Shown piece after piece: positions 26,662-35,366 of a stretch of DNA of 51,087 nucleotides. The stretch lies in the NCBI GenBank assembly GCA_040509495.1, contig JBEVKW010000097.1, positions 1 through 51,087 on the forward strand. Reading direction: 5' to 3'. The notes beneath the pieces were generated by a model, which made no database searches, was not told the DNA's origin, and worked only from the letters and a program-made list of their open reading frames with translations. The stretch's first letter is position 1, and every line of letters starts with the position of its first letter. Made by a program: the position numbers and the translations under genes. The stretch is from Terrimonas_A sp040509495 (GTDB taxonomy: Bacteria > Bacteroidota > Bacteroidia > Chitinophagales > Chitinophagaceae).

Positions 26662-28077
26662 TTATTGTAGCAGATATTTCTTTTCGCGGTATGTTTTCAA
26701 AACGAATTCCCCGAAGATAGTATTTGCCCAGGCGAACCATTTCCGGGTGAATTGTTTGTCATTGTCTTTATGAAATGCTTCGTGCATGAACCCGGTTCCT
26801 CCATGTGTTGCCTGAAGTGTCTGCAGGCAACCTTTGATCTCTGCATCATTGGCGGATGTTAATCCGCGGACAATAATGCTGATAGGCCAGATCATATCTA
26901 CACCCACGTGCGGCCCACCAATGCCTTCACCTGCCTTTCCTTTAAAGAAGAAGGGATTGGCTTCGCTTAGCAGCAGTTTCCTGGTGTTGATATAAACCGG
27001 ATCTGTATGCTTCATAGCTCCAAGGTAGGGCATTGCGAGCAGGCTTGGCACATTTGCGTCGTCCATCAGGTTGAAACTGCCAAAGCCATTCACCTCATAA
27101 GCATAAACCCGACCGTAAGCAGGGTGGGTTACGCTCGCATATTTTTGTAAGGCCAGCTCTATTTCTTTCGCCAGTGCCAGGCATGCATTGGCGGATGTTT
27201 GATCATTGTATATTTTGCTCAGCATTTCCGCAGCCTGTTTGAGGCTGGTCACTGCAAAAAAGTTAGCGGGTATGAGAAAGGGAAAGATCGTTGCGTCATC
27301 GCTTGGCCGGAACATAGAGAAGATCAGTCCCACAGGTTTTGCCGGATAGCCATATCCGCCCAGCGGCACGCCGTCGGTTGCCCAGGCTGTGCGTCGCTCA
27401 AATTTATACGGTCCTTTGGTTGTTTTGCGTTGCTGCTCCCTGAACGTTTTAAGGATCAGTAGTATAGCGTCTTTCCATTCCGCATCGAATGGGGAGGTGT
27501 CACCGGTGATCTTCCAGTATTGATAAGAAAGCCTGACCGGGTAGCAAAGACTGTCGATTTCCCATTTGCGCTCGTGGATACCGGGCTTCATCTCTGTGTG
27601 GTCATCTTTCCATTCACCCTGTTTCGACCTGTCCTTATAAAATGCATTCGCATAGGGATCGTAAAGGATATTCCTTTTCTGGCGGTTGATCACTCCGGCG
27701 ATCAGCGTTTTCAGTTTTTCATCCTCGCTGATGAGCGACAGATACGGCCATACCTGCGCGGTACTGTCGCGCAGCCACATCGCATCAATATCGCCGGTGA
27801 TCACGTACGTATCAGGCCTGCCATTGTGCATTTCAAAATCAACAGTAGTATCGAGCGTATTGGGGAAGCAGTTTCCAAAAAGCCATCCGAGCTCTTTATT
27901 GGCAACGGTCGATTGAAACTGCCTGATGAGGTTTTCAACGGCTGCACTGGTGAACTTCCTGTCGGCAGGCGCCGTACGTACAACCGGGAATTCTCCGCCG
28001 TTGGCTTTCAGCCAGGATGGCAACAATATGCCGGCACTTATCAAGCCGGAGGTTTGAACAAAATCTTTTCTGGTCAT
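26662..28077 (-). CDS. GH125 family exo-alpha-1,6-mannosidase
   Basis: GH125 enzymes remove non-reducing-end alpha-1,6-mannose with inversion, finishing the debranched mannan backbone. The 471-residue protein has family blocks TGDIDAMWLRDSTAQVWPYL, KWEIDSLCYPVRLSYQYWK, and GGPHVGVDMIWPISI near the C terminus. The first residues (MTRKDFVQTSGLISAGILL) look like a short Tat- or Sec-type signal, with only one Arg where a Tat signal has two, so a periplasmic place is likely. I chose the ATG at 28077. It is the first gene in the mannan locus direction, ahead of the sigma factor, an order that differs from the usual placing of enzymes after SusD. Confidence 0.94.
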   Translation of the reverse strand: MTRKDFVQTSGLISAGILLPSWLKANGGEFPVVRTAPADRKFTSAAVENLIRQFQSTVANKELGWLFGNCFPNTLDTTVDFEMHNGRPDTYVITGDIDAMWLRDSTAQVWPYLSLISEDEKLKTLIAGVINRQKRNILYDPYANAFYKDRSKQGEWKDDHTEMKPGIHERKWEIDSLCYPVRLSYQYWKITGDTSPFDAEWKDAILLILKTFREQQRKTTKGPYKFERRTAWATDGVPLGGYGYPAKPVGLIFSMFRPSDDATIFPFLIPANFFAVTSLKQAAEMLSKIYNDQTSANACLALAKEIELALQKYASVTHPAYGRVYAYEVNGFGSFNLMDDANVPSLLAMPYLGAMKHTDPVYINTRKLLLSEANPFFFKGKAGEGIGGPHVGVDMIWPISIIVRGLTSANDAEIKGCLQTLQATHGGTGFMHEAFHKDNDKQFTRKWFAWANTIFGEFVLKTYREKKYLLQ

Positions 28078-28239
28078 AAGCAATCGTGTAGTCCTGACAG
28101 GTAAGGACACAGGATCGCGCAAGATTACTTACAACCTCTGAAAATAAATCCAGGAGCAGGGGCCCATAACAGAAGGACGGAAAAGCATCCGTAAAAAGCT
28201 TCTCCTGAGTTGCCGTTACCGGATAAGGTTTAGTTGCCC

Positions 28240-28557
28240 TCAGCCTGCATTTGACGTCTCTACCTTCGTAATAAATTGCGTGCTTATGCCAGGTCTTGCA
28301 AGCGAGATCACGTTGTATCCCATTCCTTTCAGGTCGTTGTTCCAAAGTATCTTGCCGGTAAGGGAATCGAGGCAGTAGATCCTGCCTGAGCAACCGGCGA
28401 AGATCTTATCGTTGTCCAGCAATACGCTTACGACCGCACCATATGATCCTCCCATGAGGCCATCGCGAAGTTTTGTTCTCCAGACTTCATCCCCTGAGTC
28501 TGCCGCGATCGCTGAAACATAGCCATTAGAGCCAATGATAAGGATATTGCGCTGCAT
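28240..28557 (-). CDS. Short PQQ-type beta-propeller repeat protein
   Basis: The 105-residue protein (ATG at 28557) shows two propeller-blade repeats: SAIAADSGDEVWRTKLRDG and YCLDSLTGKILWNNDLKG, both with the Asp-x-x-x-Gly-x-x-x-Trp pattern of PQQ/BamB-type blades. It has no signal peptide. Two blades cannot close a normal six- to eight-bladed propeller, so it may assemble with copies of itself, bind a partner, or be a remnant of a longer gene. It lies 162 bp ahead of GH125 in the same direction, and I see no functional tie to mannan use. Confidence 0.75.
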   Translation of the reverse strand: MQRNILIIGSNGYVSAIAADSGDEVWRTKLRDGLMGGSYGAVVSVLLDNDKIFAGCSGRIYCLDSLTGKILWNNDLKGMGYNVISLARPGISTQFITKVETSNAG

Positions 28558-28712
28558 AAAACAATTGAGTTTTCTGCAAGTTATGCATTTCAGGAGCGGA
28601 ACGGCCAGCGAGGTCTGCATTAATGCGATTTGCCTGTACGGTCGTCCGCTCATTTATTATTTATATATTCACCTCGCAGCAACTTCTGCATGCGGTCAAC
28701 ACTGATAATAAT

Positions 28713-29120
28713 ATGAAATTTACGCTGGAACAATTGAAAGCGGCTCATTCAAAAGTAAAGAGTGGTGCTGATTTCCCTGGTTATATCCAGGAGATCAAAA
28801 AACTGGGTCTTGTTAGCTACGAATATGACGTAAGGACCGGTGCTACAAATTATATTGGCTCCGGTGGCCACGAGGTCAGATCTGGAGGATGGTATAATGA
28901 GCCGATCACGATCAATTTCATAGTTAATGCGGAAGCGGTGAAGGAATCTATCCGTAAGCATCAGCAGGGTAGCAGTGACTTTCTTACTTTCTGCCGTGAA
29001 GTTGCGTCTTCGGGAGTTGCAACATGGCAGATCGATATACCTGCCATGCTATGCAGGTATATCGATCTGAACGGAAACGAACTCGTTGCAGAACCTATTC
29101 CCGATGCAACTTATGAATGA
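28713..29120 (+). CDS. DUF1398 family protein
   Basis: The 135-residue protein matches the DUF1398 (YbcV-like) family. It has a helical start (MKFTLEQLKAAHSKVKSGAD), the block GLVSYEYDVRTGATNY, and the C-terminal part CREVASSGVATWQIDIPAML with CRYIDLNGNEL. The family is made of small cytosolic proteins of unknown function. I chose the ATG at 28713 because the family begins there; upstream codons run into the divergent promoter region. It is divergent from the short PQQ protein and followed by a 228-bp gap with nothing I can assign. Confidence 0.85.
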   Translation: MKFTLEQLKAAHSKVKSGADFPGYIQEIKKLGLVSYEYDVRTGATNYIGSGGHEVRSGGWYNEPITINFIVNAEAVKESIRKHQQGSSDFLTFCREVASSGVATWQIDIPAMLCRYIDLNGNELVAEPIPDATYE

Positions 29121-29348
29121 CCTCTCTTATATGCCATCCCGATCGTCAGCACAGTACTTCGGCCATGTTTCAGCTCGGCAATCAGGTGACCAAAAGGGTT
29201 GATCACTGAATAATTCAGTTGATCATATTTAGTGTGGATTTCATTTCATTAAGAACTTAATCTGTAATATTTTACGCTAGCCGGTCCCTGCTTATGGGGT
29301 GACGGCATTTTTTCTAACGGTTGGTTTTACTATCGTGTTGAGACTTAT

Positions 29349-30437
29349 ATGTTTATAGAATATGAAGACCTGGGCAAGGTCAATGCGCCATTTCAGGAAG
29401 AGTTTACAAATGCATTTGCCGGTTTATTGGAAAGCGGCAGGTACATTCTCGGAACACAGGTAGAGCGTTTTGAGAGCGAATTTGCGGCCTACTGTGATAC
29501 ACGATACTGTGTGGGGGTGGCGTCTGGCCTGGATGCCCTGATCCTTGCATTGCGGTCGCTCGATCTGAAACCAGGAGACGAAGTGATCGTGCCGGCCAAT
29601 ACCTATATCGCATCCATCCTTGCCGTGCTGCATATCGGTGCCAAAGCAGTACTGGTTGAGCCGGATATCCATACTTACAATATCGACGTTTCGAAAATTG
29701 AAGCAAAGATCACTCCCCGTACAAAGGCAATCCTGGTCGTGCATTTATATGGAAAGCTCTGCGATATGGAAGCCATTCTTACTATTGCAGATAGATTCAA
29801 CCTCTACGTCATCGAAGATTGTGCGCAGGCACATGGATCAAGCTTTAAAGGGAAAAAAGCAGGGAGCTTTGGCGATTTTGGCGCGTTCAGCTTTTACCCA
29901 ACAAAAAACCTTGGAGCACTTGGTGATGCCGGTGCGATCACCTTCCAGGGTGCTGAACATCTTTCTTCGCTGAAACAATTGAGGAACTATGGCTCCGAGA
30001 AGAAATACCATAATGAAATTGTTGGTTATAATTCCCGGCTGGATGAGATCCAGGCGGCATTTCTCCGGATCAAACTCAAACACCTGGACCGGATCAATCA
30101 GCACAAGCGGGATCTTGCAGCGATCTACGACCGGGAATTAAAGGCTGATTTTGTACGGCCGGTGAAGCAGGCCGATTACGAGGATGTCTTTCACATTTAT
30201 CCGATCAGGCATCCGCAACGGGATAGGCTTCGTCAGTATCTGCTGGACAACCATATCCGTACAGAAGTTCATTACCCGGTACCGCCTCACCAGCAAAAAG
30301 CACTGCAGGGATTGATTGATGAGGATGATTACCGCCTCACTACGGAGATCCATGAAACGGTTTTAAGTCTTCCGATCTCAGCCGGACATTCCGCGGAGAA
30401 TATCAATAACGTAGTTGAAGTATTAAACAGGTTTTGA
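29349..30437 (+). CDS. DegT/DnrJ/EryC1 sugar aminotransferase, FdtB/QdtB-like
   Basis: This PLP enzyme (362 residues) makes an amino sugar by transamination of a nucleotide-linked keto sugar in the cytosol. It has the family blocks GVASGLDALILALRSLDLKPGD, VPANTYIAS, VIEDCAQAHGS, and the PLP lysine Lys186 in FYPTKNLGALGDAG. With the 3,4-ketoisomerase gene two positions downstream it fits dTDP-3-amino-3,6-dideoxyhexose synthesis (Fuc3N or Qui3N). The acetyltransferase and RmlA/RmlB steps are not in this window. It begins the surface-polysaccharide block. Confidence 0.92.
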   Translation: MFIEYEDLGKVNAPFQEEFTNAFAGLLESGRYILGTQVERFESEFAAYCDTRYCVGVASGLDALILALRSLDLKPGDEVIVPANTYIASILAVLHIGAKAVLVEPDIHTYNIDVSKIEAKITPRTKAILVVHLYGKLCDMEAILTIADRFNLYVIEDCAQAHGSSFKGKKAGSFGDFGAFSFYPTKNLGALGDAGAITFQGAEHLSSLKQLRNYGSEKKYHNEIVGYNSRLDEIQAAFLRIKLKHLDRINQHKRDLAAIYDRELKADFVRPVKQADYEDVFHIYPIRHPQRDRLRQYLLDNHIRTEVHYPVPPHQQKALQGLIDEDDYRLTTEIHETVLSLPISAGHSAENINNVVEVLNRF

Positions 30438-30533
30438 AGAAAATAACCCTGCTGTATTTTTCGCACCGTATCCTATCACTATAATCGATTCAATAACTAT
30501 TATTAATAAGTTCCGGCTGTATAGTTTTTATTC

Positions 30534-31520
30534 ATGCAAAACTACTGCACTTTATTTAACTCTATCTATTTGTCGCGCGGACTGGCTATGTACCGGTCGC
30601 TGGAGCAGCACGCCAGCAATTTTCATCTCTACATTTTTGCATTTGATGATGATTGTTACACTCTTCTTCAGGAAATGAAACTTGCTCATGCAACCATCAT
30701 TTCATTACGTGAATTTGAGGATGAAGCGTTGCTGGCCGTTAAACCAACGAGGACGGCGGGTGAATATTGCTGGACCTGTACACCGGCTACGATCTGGTAT
30801 TGCCTGCATCATTTTTCCCTTGATCACTGTACTTATATCGATGCAGATCTGCTATTCTTCTCAGACCCAAAAGTTCTGCTGGATGAAATGGGAGATAAGG
30901 CTGTGCTGATCACCGCGCACCGGTATAGTCCCCGGCATGATCAGAGTGCATTAAGCGGTATCTATTGCGTGCAGTTCATTACATTTAAAAATGATCCGCA
31001 AGGGCTTACGGCTCTTGACTGGTGGAGAAAGGCCTGCATCGATTGGTGTTACAACAGATTTGAACAGGGGAAATTCGGTGATCAGAAATATCTGGATGAC
31101 TGGACGACGCGTTTCGAGGGTGTTCACGTGCTGCAGCATCATGGTGGAGGAGTGGCTCCCTGGAACAATACAGCGTATGAATATGAAAAAAGAGGCACTG
31201 ATGTAAGGATAAGTTATCACAATACCGCCTATTCCCTGGTATTCTACCATTTTCATGATTTTAAGTACTGTGAGAAAAACATTGTACGATTAACGTCGCA
31301 TCAGTATGAGGTAAATAAAAAGGCGGTGTGGCTGGTTTATCGCCCGTATCTGCGTGCGATCATTGGTGCGGAGAAGGAGATCCTGCATCGGTCAGGAACA
31401 ATTGCTTTTCATGAACGACCAGATACATTGTCGTGGTTCAAAAGAAAATTCGGACGCCAGCTCAGTTTTGCGTTACGCGGTTTTTATAAGAACTATTATA
31501 AACGTTCGAGACTTAAATAA
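30534..31520 (+). CDS. Glycosyltransferase, GT8/GT-A-like
   Basis: The 328-residue protein has the GT-A nucleotide-sugar-binding pattern of LPS galactosyl/glucosyl-type transferases. It starts with CTLFNSIYLSRGLAMYRSL, where these enzymes sense and move along the donor fold, and the metal-binding Asp-x-Asp is in YIDADLLFFSDP. A His-rich segment (VLQHHGGGVAPWN) and FYHFHDFK lie in the acceptor half. It is cytosolic or peripheral to the inner membrane, with a basic C-terminal tail (KNYYKRSRLK). It sits between the aminotransferase and the ketoisomerase, only 20 bp ahead of the latter, so it is probably co-transcribed. Donor and acceptor unknown. Confidence 0.82.
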   Translation: MQNYCTLFNSIYLSRGLAMYRSLEQHASNFHLYIFAFDDDCYTLLQEMKLAHATIISLREFEDEALLAVKPTRTAGEYCWTCTPATIWYCLHHFSLDHCTYIDADLLFFSDPKVLLDEMGDKAVLITAHRYSPRHDQSALSGIYCVQFITFKNDPQGLTALDWWRKACIDWCYNRFEQGKFGDQKYLDDWTTRFEGVHVLQHHGGGVAPWNNTAYEYEKRGTDVRISYHNTAYSLVFYHFHDFKYCEKNIVRLTSHQYEVNKKAVWLVYRPYLRAIIGAEKEILHRSGTIAFHERPDTLSWFKRKFGRQLSFALRGFYKNYYKRSRLK

Positions 31521-31540
31521 AGAAGTAAAATACATAGACA

Positions 31541-31912
31541 TTGGCAGAATTAATCAAGTTGAACACCTTCACTGATGCACGTGGCAATCTTACGGTGATT
31601 GAGAAAGTGATCCCGTTCCCTATCAAACGGATCTTCTACATTTATGGCGTTGATGATTCCGTGAGGGGAGGACATCGTCATAAAAAGACCGTACAGGCTG
31701 CGATTTGCCTGAAAGGCAGCTGCAGCATATATAATGATGATAATAAGGACAAGCAGGAATTTCTGCTGGACAGCCCCGCAAAATGCCTGATACTGCATCC
31801 GGATGACTGGCATCAGATGTATGCTTTCAGTGAAGATGCGATGCTGATGGTGTTGGCTTCTGAATATTTTGATCCGGAAGACTATATTTATGATGCCTAC
31901 CGGCCCCGTTGA
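31541..31912 (+). CDS. dTDP-4-oxo-6-deoxyglucose 3,4-ketoisomerase, FdtA/QdtA-like cupin
   Basis: This cupin (123 residues) moves the keto group of dTDP-4-oxo-6-deoxyglucose from C4 to C3, giving the substrate of the FdtB-like aminotransferase upstream. It shows KLNTFTDARGNLTVIEK at the N terminus, the catalytic His45 and His47 in GGHRHKK, the cupin core QAAICLKGSCSIY, and the C-terminal LILHPDDWHQMY. The start is a TTG at 31541, which gives the family-typical first residues (MAELIKLN), and no ATG lies at a suitable place. FdtA and QdtA differ in the C4 configuration of the product; I cannot decide between them. Confidence 0.9.
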   Translation: MAELIKLNTFTDARGNLTVIEKVIPFPIKRIFYIYGVDDSVRGGHRHKKTVQAAICLKGSCSIYNDDNKDKQEFLLDSPAKCLILHPDDWHQMYAFSEDAMLMVLASEYFDPEDYIYDAYRPR

Positions 31913-31947
31913 TCAATCTTCAGCATAGACCCATATACTTTATAGCA

Positions 31948-32736
31948 ATGATTTTTTTTAAGAAGAAAGCAAGCAAGCCCGATTATGGCTGGTCTGGCAA
32001 TTACAGATCATGGGAAGAAGCTAAAAGCCTGTCGGACGGTTATGAACAGGGGAATATCCTGGAAAAGACCAAACAGGCTCTACTCCTCGTGAAGAAGGGC
32101 GATGCTGTGTATGAACGTGACTCGGTGCTTTTCGCGGAAAGCGAATACCCTTATCCTTTGCTGGCTTTTCTGCTGCATGAAGTGCAGCAAAAGAAGCGTG
32201 CTTTAAATGTGTTGGACTTTGGCGGCTCTCTTGGCAGCACGTATTTTCAACTGAAGGAATTTCTTGGTACAGATGTATGTGCATCGTGGAATATTATCGA
32301 GCAACAGCACTACATCGATTGCGGGAAAGAATTTTTTGAAGATGATACACTCCGGTTTTATTATACGATCGCAGATTGTATAAACGAAAAACGGGTTGAT
32401 TTTGTTGTGCTGTCCAGCGTTGTACAGTATCTGCCCAATCCTCATCAATTCCTGGAGGAGCTGGTTTCCCATGGATTTGATACGGTGCTTGTCGATCGGA
32501 CGGCGTTTGTGAATGAAGGGCCTGACAGGGTTACGGTCCAGCGTGTATGGCCATCTGTTTATGAAGCATCTTATCCTGCATGGTTCTTTGATCAAAAAGG
32601 TTTTGTAGCTCATTTCGGGAATGAATACCTGCTACAGGCTTCGTTTGAAAGTTACGTGCCGGGAGAAGCAGTGATGGAAATTGATCACCAACCGGTTGCG
32701 TATTCCCGGGGATTTTGCTTTAAGCGGCGCAAGTAG
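31948..32736 (+). CDS. Methyltransferase, TIGR04325 family
   Basis: The 262-residue protein matches the TIGR04325 putative methyltransferase family along its length: YGWSGNYRSWEEAKSLSDGY near the start, GDAVYERDSVLF, the SAM-binding VLDFGGSLGSTYF, WNIIEQQHYIDCGKEFF, and LSSVVQYLPNPHQFLEEL. In other bacteria these genes are found in polysaccharide clusters, where they probably O-methylate a sugar or a glycan end. The ATG at 31948 gives the family start; the reading 13 codons longer overlaps the ketoisomerase stop. It lies 35 bp after the ketoisomerase and 43 bp before a GT2 gene. Confidence 0.88.
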   Translation: MIFFKKKASKPDYGWSGNYRSWEEAKSLSDGYEQGNILEKTKQALLLVKKGDAVYERDSVLFAESEYPYPLLAFLLHEVQQKKRALNVLDFGGSLGSTYFQLKEFLGTDVCASWNIIEQQHYIDCGKEFFEDDTLRFYYTIADCINEKRVDFVVLSSVVQYLPNPHQFLEELVSHGFDTVLVDRTAFVNEGPDRVTVQRVWPSVYEASYPAWFFDQKGFVAHFGNEYLLQASFESYVPGEAVMEIDHQPVAYSRGFCFKRRK

Positions 32737-32779
32737 CTGAATACACCAGATACGGTTAAACAACATAAGAAAATCCTGC

Positions 32780-33649
32780 ATGACAGAGCGGCTTCCCAAA
32801 ATATCCATCGTAACGGCAAACTATAACCAGGCGGCCTACCTGGAGCAAACGATCCTGTCAGTGCTTTCGCAAGGTTATCCAAACCTGGAATATATGGTGA
32901 TCGATGGCGGTAGTACCGACGGCTCTGTTGAGATCATCAGGAAGTATGAACAGCAACTATCTTACTGGGTTTCTGAAAAAGATAAAGGCCTTTATGATGC
33001 GCTGCAAAAAGGCTTTGACAGGGCTACCGGGGAGATCATGGGCTGGATCAATTCAGATGATCTCTACCATCGCCGGGCTTTCTCTGCGGTTGTGTCGATA
33101 TTCAAACAATTTCCTGAAGCAAGATGGATCATGGGCAGCAATTCTTACTTTAATGAAGAAGGAGATTGCTTCACCTATGAGCGGGATATATTTGACGAGC
33201 GATGGTCTAAGTGGAGATTGCAGCTTTCTAAAGGGGCTTTTATCCAGCAGGAATCTGTTTTCTGGAAGCGTGAGCTGTGGCTGGAAGCGGGCGGCTATAT
33301 CGCACAGGATTACCCGTTGGCGGCAGACTTTGAGCTTTGGCTTCGATTTTTCCGCTATGATCAACTTTACAGTACGTCTTTCCTCCTCGCTGGTTTCCGG
33401 ATGCGCAAGAGCGGGCAGCTTAGCGACCGGTTTCGCTCAACTTATGAGGCGCAGGTAAGATCCCTCCTGACCCGGGAAAGAAAGGCGGAAGCAATGACGC
33501 CCTATTTGCTTCTCTGCAGGTTGATCATGCCAATGATCAATCTGGTCGTATGGCGTAAACTTAAACGAAAGATCCTCTTCCGTTTGCTGAAGATCCCGCC
33601 GAAGATTGTTTTTGACAGGGCAAAAGGATTAGTGAAGCAAACTAAGTGA
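32780..33649 (+). CDS. GT2 family glycosyltransferase
   Basis: The 289-residue protein is a GT2 enzyme with the start ISIVTANYNQAAYLEQTILSV, the first Asp block DGGSTDGS, the GT-A Asp pair in WINSDDLYH, and an acceptor half with QQESVFWKRELW and AADFELWLRFF. The LSYWVSEKDKGLYDALQKGF phrase is typical of the clade that adds sugars to undecaprenyl-linked repeat units. It should work at the cytosolic face of the inner membrane. It is the last plus-strand gene of the block and is followed by two convergent glycosyltransferase genes. Confidence 0.93.
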   Translation: MTERLPKISIVTANYNQAAYLEQTILSVLSQGYPNLEYMVIDGGSTDGSVEIIRKYEQQLSYWVSEKDKGLYDALQKGFDRATGEIMGWINSDDLYHRRAFSAVVSIFKQFPEARWIMGSNSYFNEEGDCFTYERDIFDERWSKWRLQLSKGAFIQQESVFWKRELWLEAGGYIAQDYPLAADFELWLRFFRYDQLYSTSFLLAGFRMRKSGQLSDRFRSTYEAQVRSLLTRERKAEAMTPYLLLCRLIMPMINLVVWRKLKRKILFRLLKIPPKIVFDRAKGLVKQTK

Positions 33650-33691
33650 GGCGGCAGCAAAAGAGGGGTGCAGTGACGCAGGCTGTTGACA

Positions 33692-33720
33692 AAAATGCGG
33701 CATCCAGGAATGGATGCCGC
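33692..33720 (-). terminator. Terminator of the minus-strand glycosyltransferase pair
   Basis: A perfect 10-bp stem (33697-33706 with 33711-33720) with a 4-nt loop is followed, on the minus strand, by ATTTTT. It lies 75 bp after the stop of the two-domain glycosyltransferase. Confidence 0.7.
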
Positions 33721-33794
33721 TGATATACATACTGTGAAAAAAACTCAATAATGACGGGCTTTTGCTTTTAACCCAACTGCTCTGCTGCGTAGCC

Positions 33795-35366
33795 TTACTT
33801 AAGCAGATTTGCAGGTATCAACTGACGGTCTGCTTTCTGATTGGACAGTTTCGCTTTCTTCTCCGCTTTATATTGTTTGAACAGGAATCTTGTCCAAATA
33901 ATCAGACCATAATTCCGAAGGATCAATGCAGCTTTTCTTTTTTCAAACAGCTGATCCTTGTATGTTGAAGACAGTCCATTCGTACTGAAGTTAGCGATCA
34001 CATGGTCTACGAACCTGAAGCGAATTGAAGCATCCTTCCAGCACCACATATTCAGTACATGATCTGCGGAGATACGATACTCCGGATCATACCGGTATTT
34101 ACGGAACACCGATGCGGGATAGATCATTGCCTGGTGGTTGATGCCTGTTTTAGCATGTGCATACGCTGACATTTTCCCCAGGTATTTTTTATCATCTTTC
34201 CAGACACTTCCGTAGTAGATCGTATTTTCATCCGTCAAATGCCTTGCGAACCTGGAAAAATCGGGGGTCATTTCATCGTCAGCGCCAATAAAATAGATCC
34301 AGTCGCCCTCGGCTTTGTCAATAGCTTTGTTCATCGCTTCATACACGCCGCCATCCTGTTCACTTGTCCAGTAGCTGATCCTTTCGGTATTTTTTTCAAG
34401 GATGGAGAGCGTGTCATCAGAACTTCCGCCATCTATCACAATAAGTTTAAGCGCAGGATATTCCTGCGTGCTGATACTGTCGATGCAGCGTTGCAGGGAA
34501 CGCCCTGCGTTGAGGGTAGCCACTACAACAGAGATGACCGGGCTTGAGCTGGAAGGCTTTTTGATCAGGTATTGATCAACACCGAGGGTGCATCGGGTAA
34601 GACCGGACTGAATGGTTTGCTGAAGCAACGCCCAATTCTTTTCACACAATGATCTGCAGTTCTCCCGGTGATGCAGATGATATACGACACCGCCAAACTT
34701 CAGTGCCCGTTTGGTGATATTTGCATTCGATAATCTGTAAGCGATCTCATTATCTTCTTTTCCCCAACCTTCAAACGCTTCGTTGTACCCATTGCAGGCA
34801 ATAAGATCACGCTTCCAGAATGCCATATTGCATCCGCGTAATTTTTCCAGGTCGCCGCTTTTATATCTTGTAGCAAGCAGAGTCCTGAATAAGCTGCTTC
34901 GCAATGCGTTCAGGCGGTTTCTAATTCCAGCCTGAAAAGGATGCAACAGTGATTTTCCGGACTGAAGCAGTTTCTTTGACAGTGTTTCATTGATCATTGT
35001 CCTGCTGCCCGCAACAAAATGGCCGGGTTCGGAAACTTCGAGATGGTCGCGCACAAAATGTTTGTGCAGGATCAGATCGCCGTCTACCTGGATGATATAC
35101 TCGTACGCTGCTCTGGCGATCGCTTTGTTACGGATCTTGGTAAGGCGGAATCCTTTATCTTCCTGCCATACATGCACGACGGGTACAGGAATAAAAGGAC
35201 GCATGTCTTCGATCAGTTGATCTGTGTCTGCGGTGGATCCGTCATCGGCAATGATGACTTCATCGGGCAGTACAGATTGCGCAGCAATGCTTGCAAGGCA
35301 AAGCTTCAGCGCCTGGGGCCAATTGTAGGTGGCTACAATCAACGATACTTTAGGTGGGCGGTTCAT
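33795..35366 (-). CDS. Two-domain GT2 glycosyltransferase fusion
   Basis: The 523-residue protein joins two GT2 domains. The first (residues about 1-255) has VSLIVATYNWPQAL, IADDGST, QVDGDLIL, and the C-terminal galactosyltransferase-like part (GCNMAFWKRD, FEGWGKEDNE). The second (about 265-500) has VISVVVATLNAGRS, VIDGGSSDDT, YFIGADDEMTP and HQAMIYP. A fusion of this kind would add two sugars in turn during repeat-unit assembly. It starts at the ATG at 35366, whose last bases overlap the stop of the upstream glycosyltransferase in an ATGA junction, a sign of translational coupling. The first domain is clearly paralogous to that neighbour. Confidence 0.92.
   Translation of the reverse strand: MNRPPKVSLIVATYNWPQALKLCLASIAAQSVLPDEVIIADDGSTADTDQLIEDMRPFIPVPVVHVWQEDKGFRLTKIRNKAIARAAYEYIIQVDGDLILHKHFVRDHLEVSEPGHFVAGSRTMINETLSKKLLQSGKSLLHPFQAGIRNRLNALRSSLFRTLLATRYKSGDLEKLRGCNMAFWKRDLIACNGYNEAFEGWGKEDNEIAYRLSNANITKRALKFGGVVYHLHHRENCRSLCEKNWALLQQTIQSGLTRCTLGVDQYLIKKPSSSSPVISVVVATLNAGRSLQRCIDSISTQEYPALKLIVIDGGSSDDTLSILEKNTERISYWTSEQDGGVYEAMNKAIDKAEGDWIYFIGADDEMTPDFSRFARHLTDENTIYYGSVWKDDKKYLGKMSAYAHAKTGINHQAMIYPASVFRKYRYDPEYRISADHVLNMWCWKDASIRFRFVDHVIANFSTNGLSSTYKDQLFEKRKAALILRNYGLIIWTRFLFKQYKAEKKAKLSNQKADRQLIPANLLK

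Noticed and set aside
33650..33794. Possible small gene between the convergent glycosyltransferases
   Set aside because: The gap is only 145 bp and is explained by a minus-strand terminator hairpin; no frame with a usable start was found.
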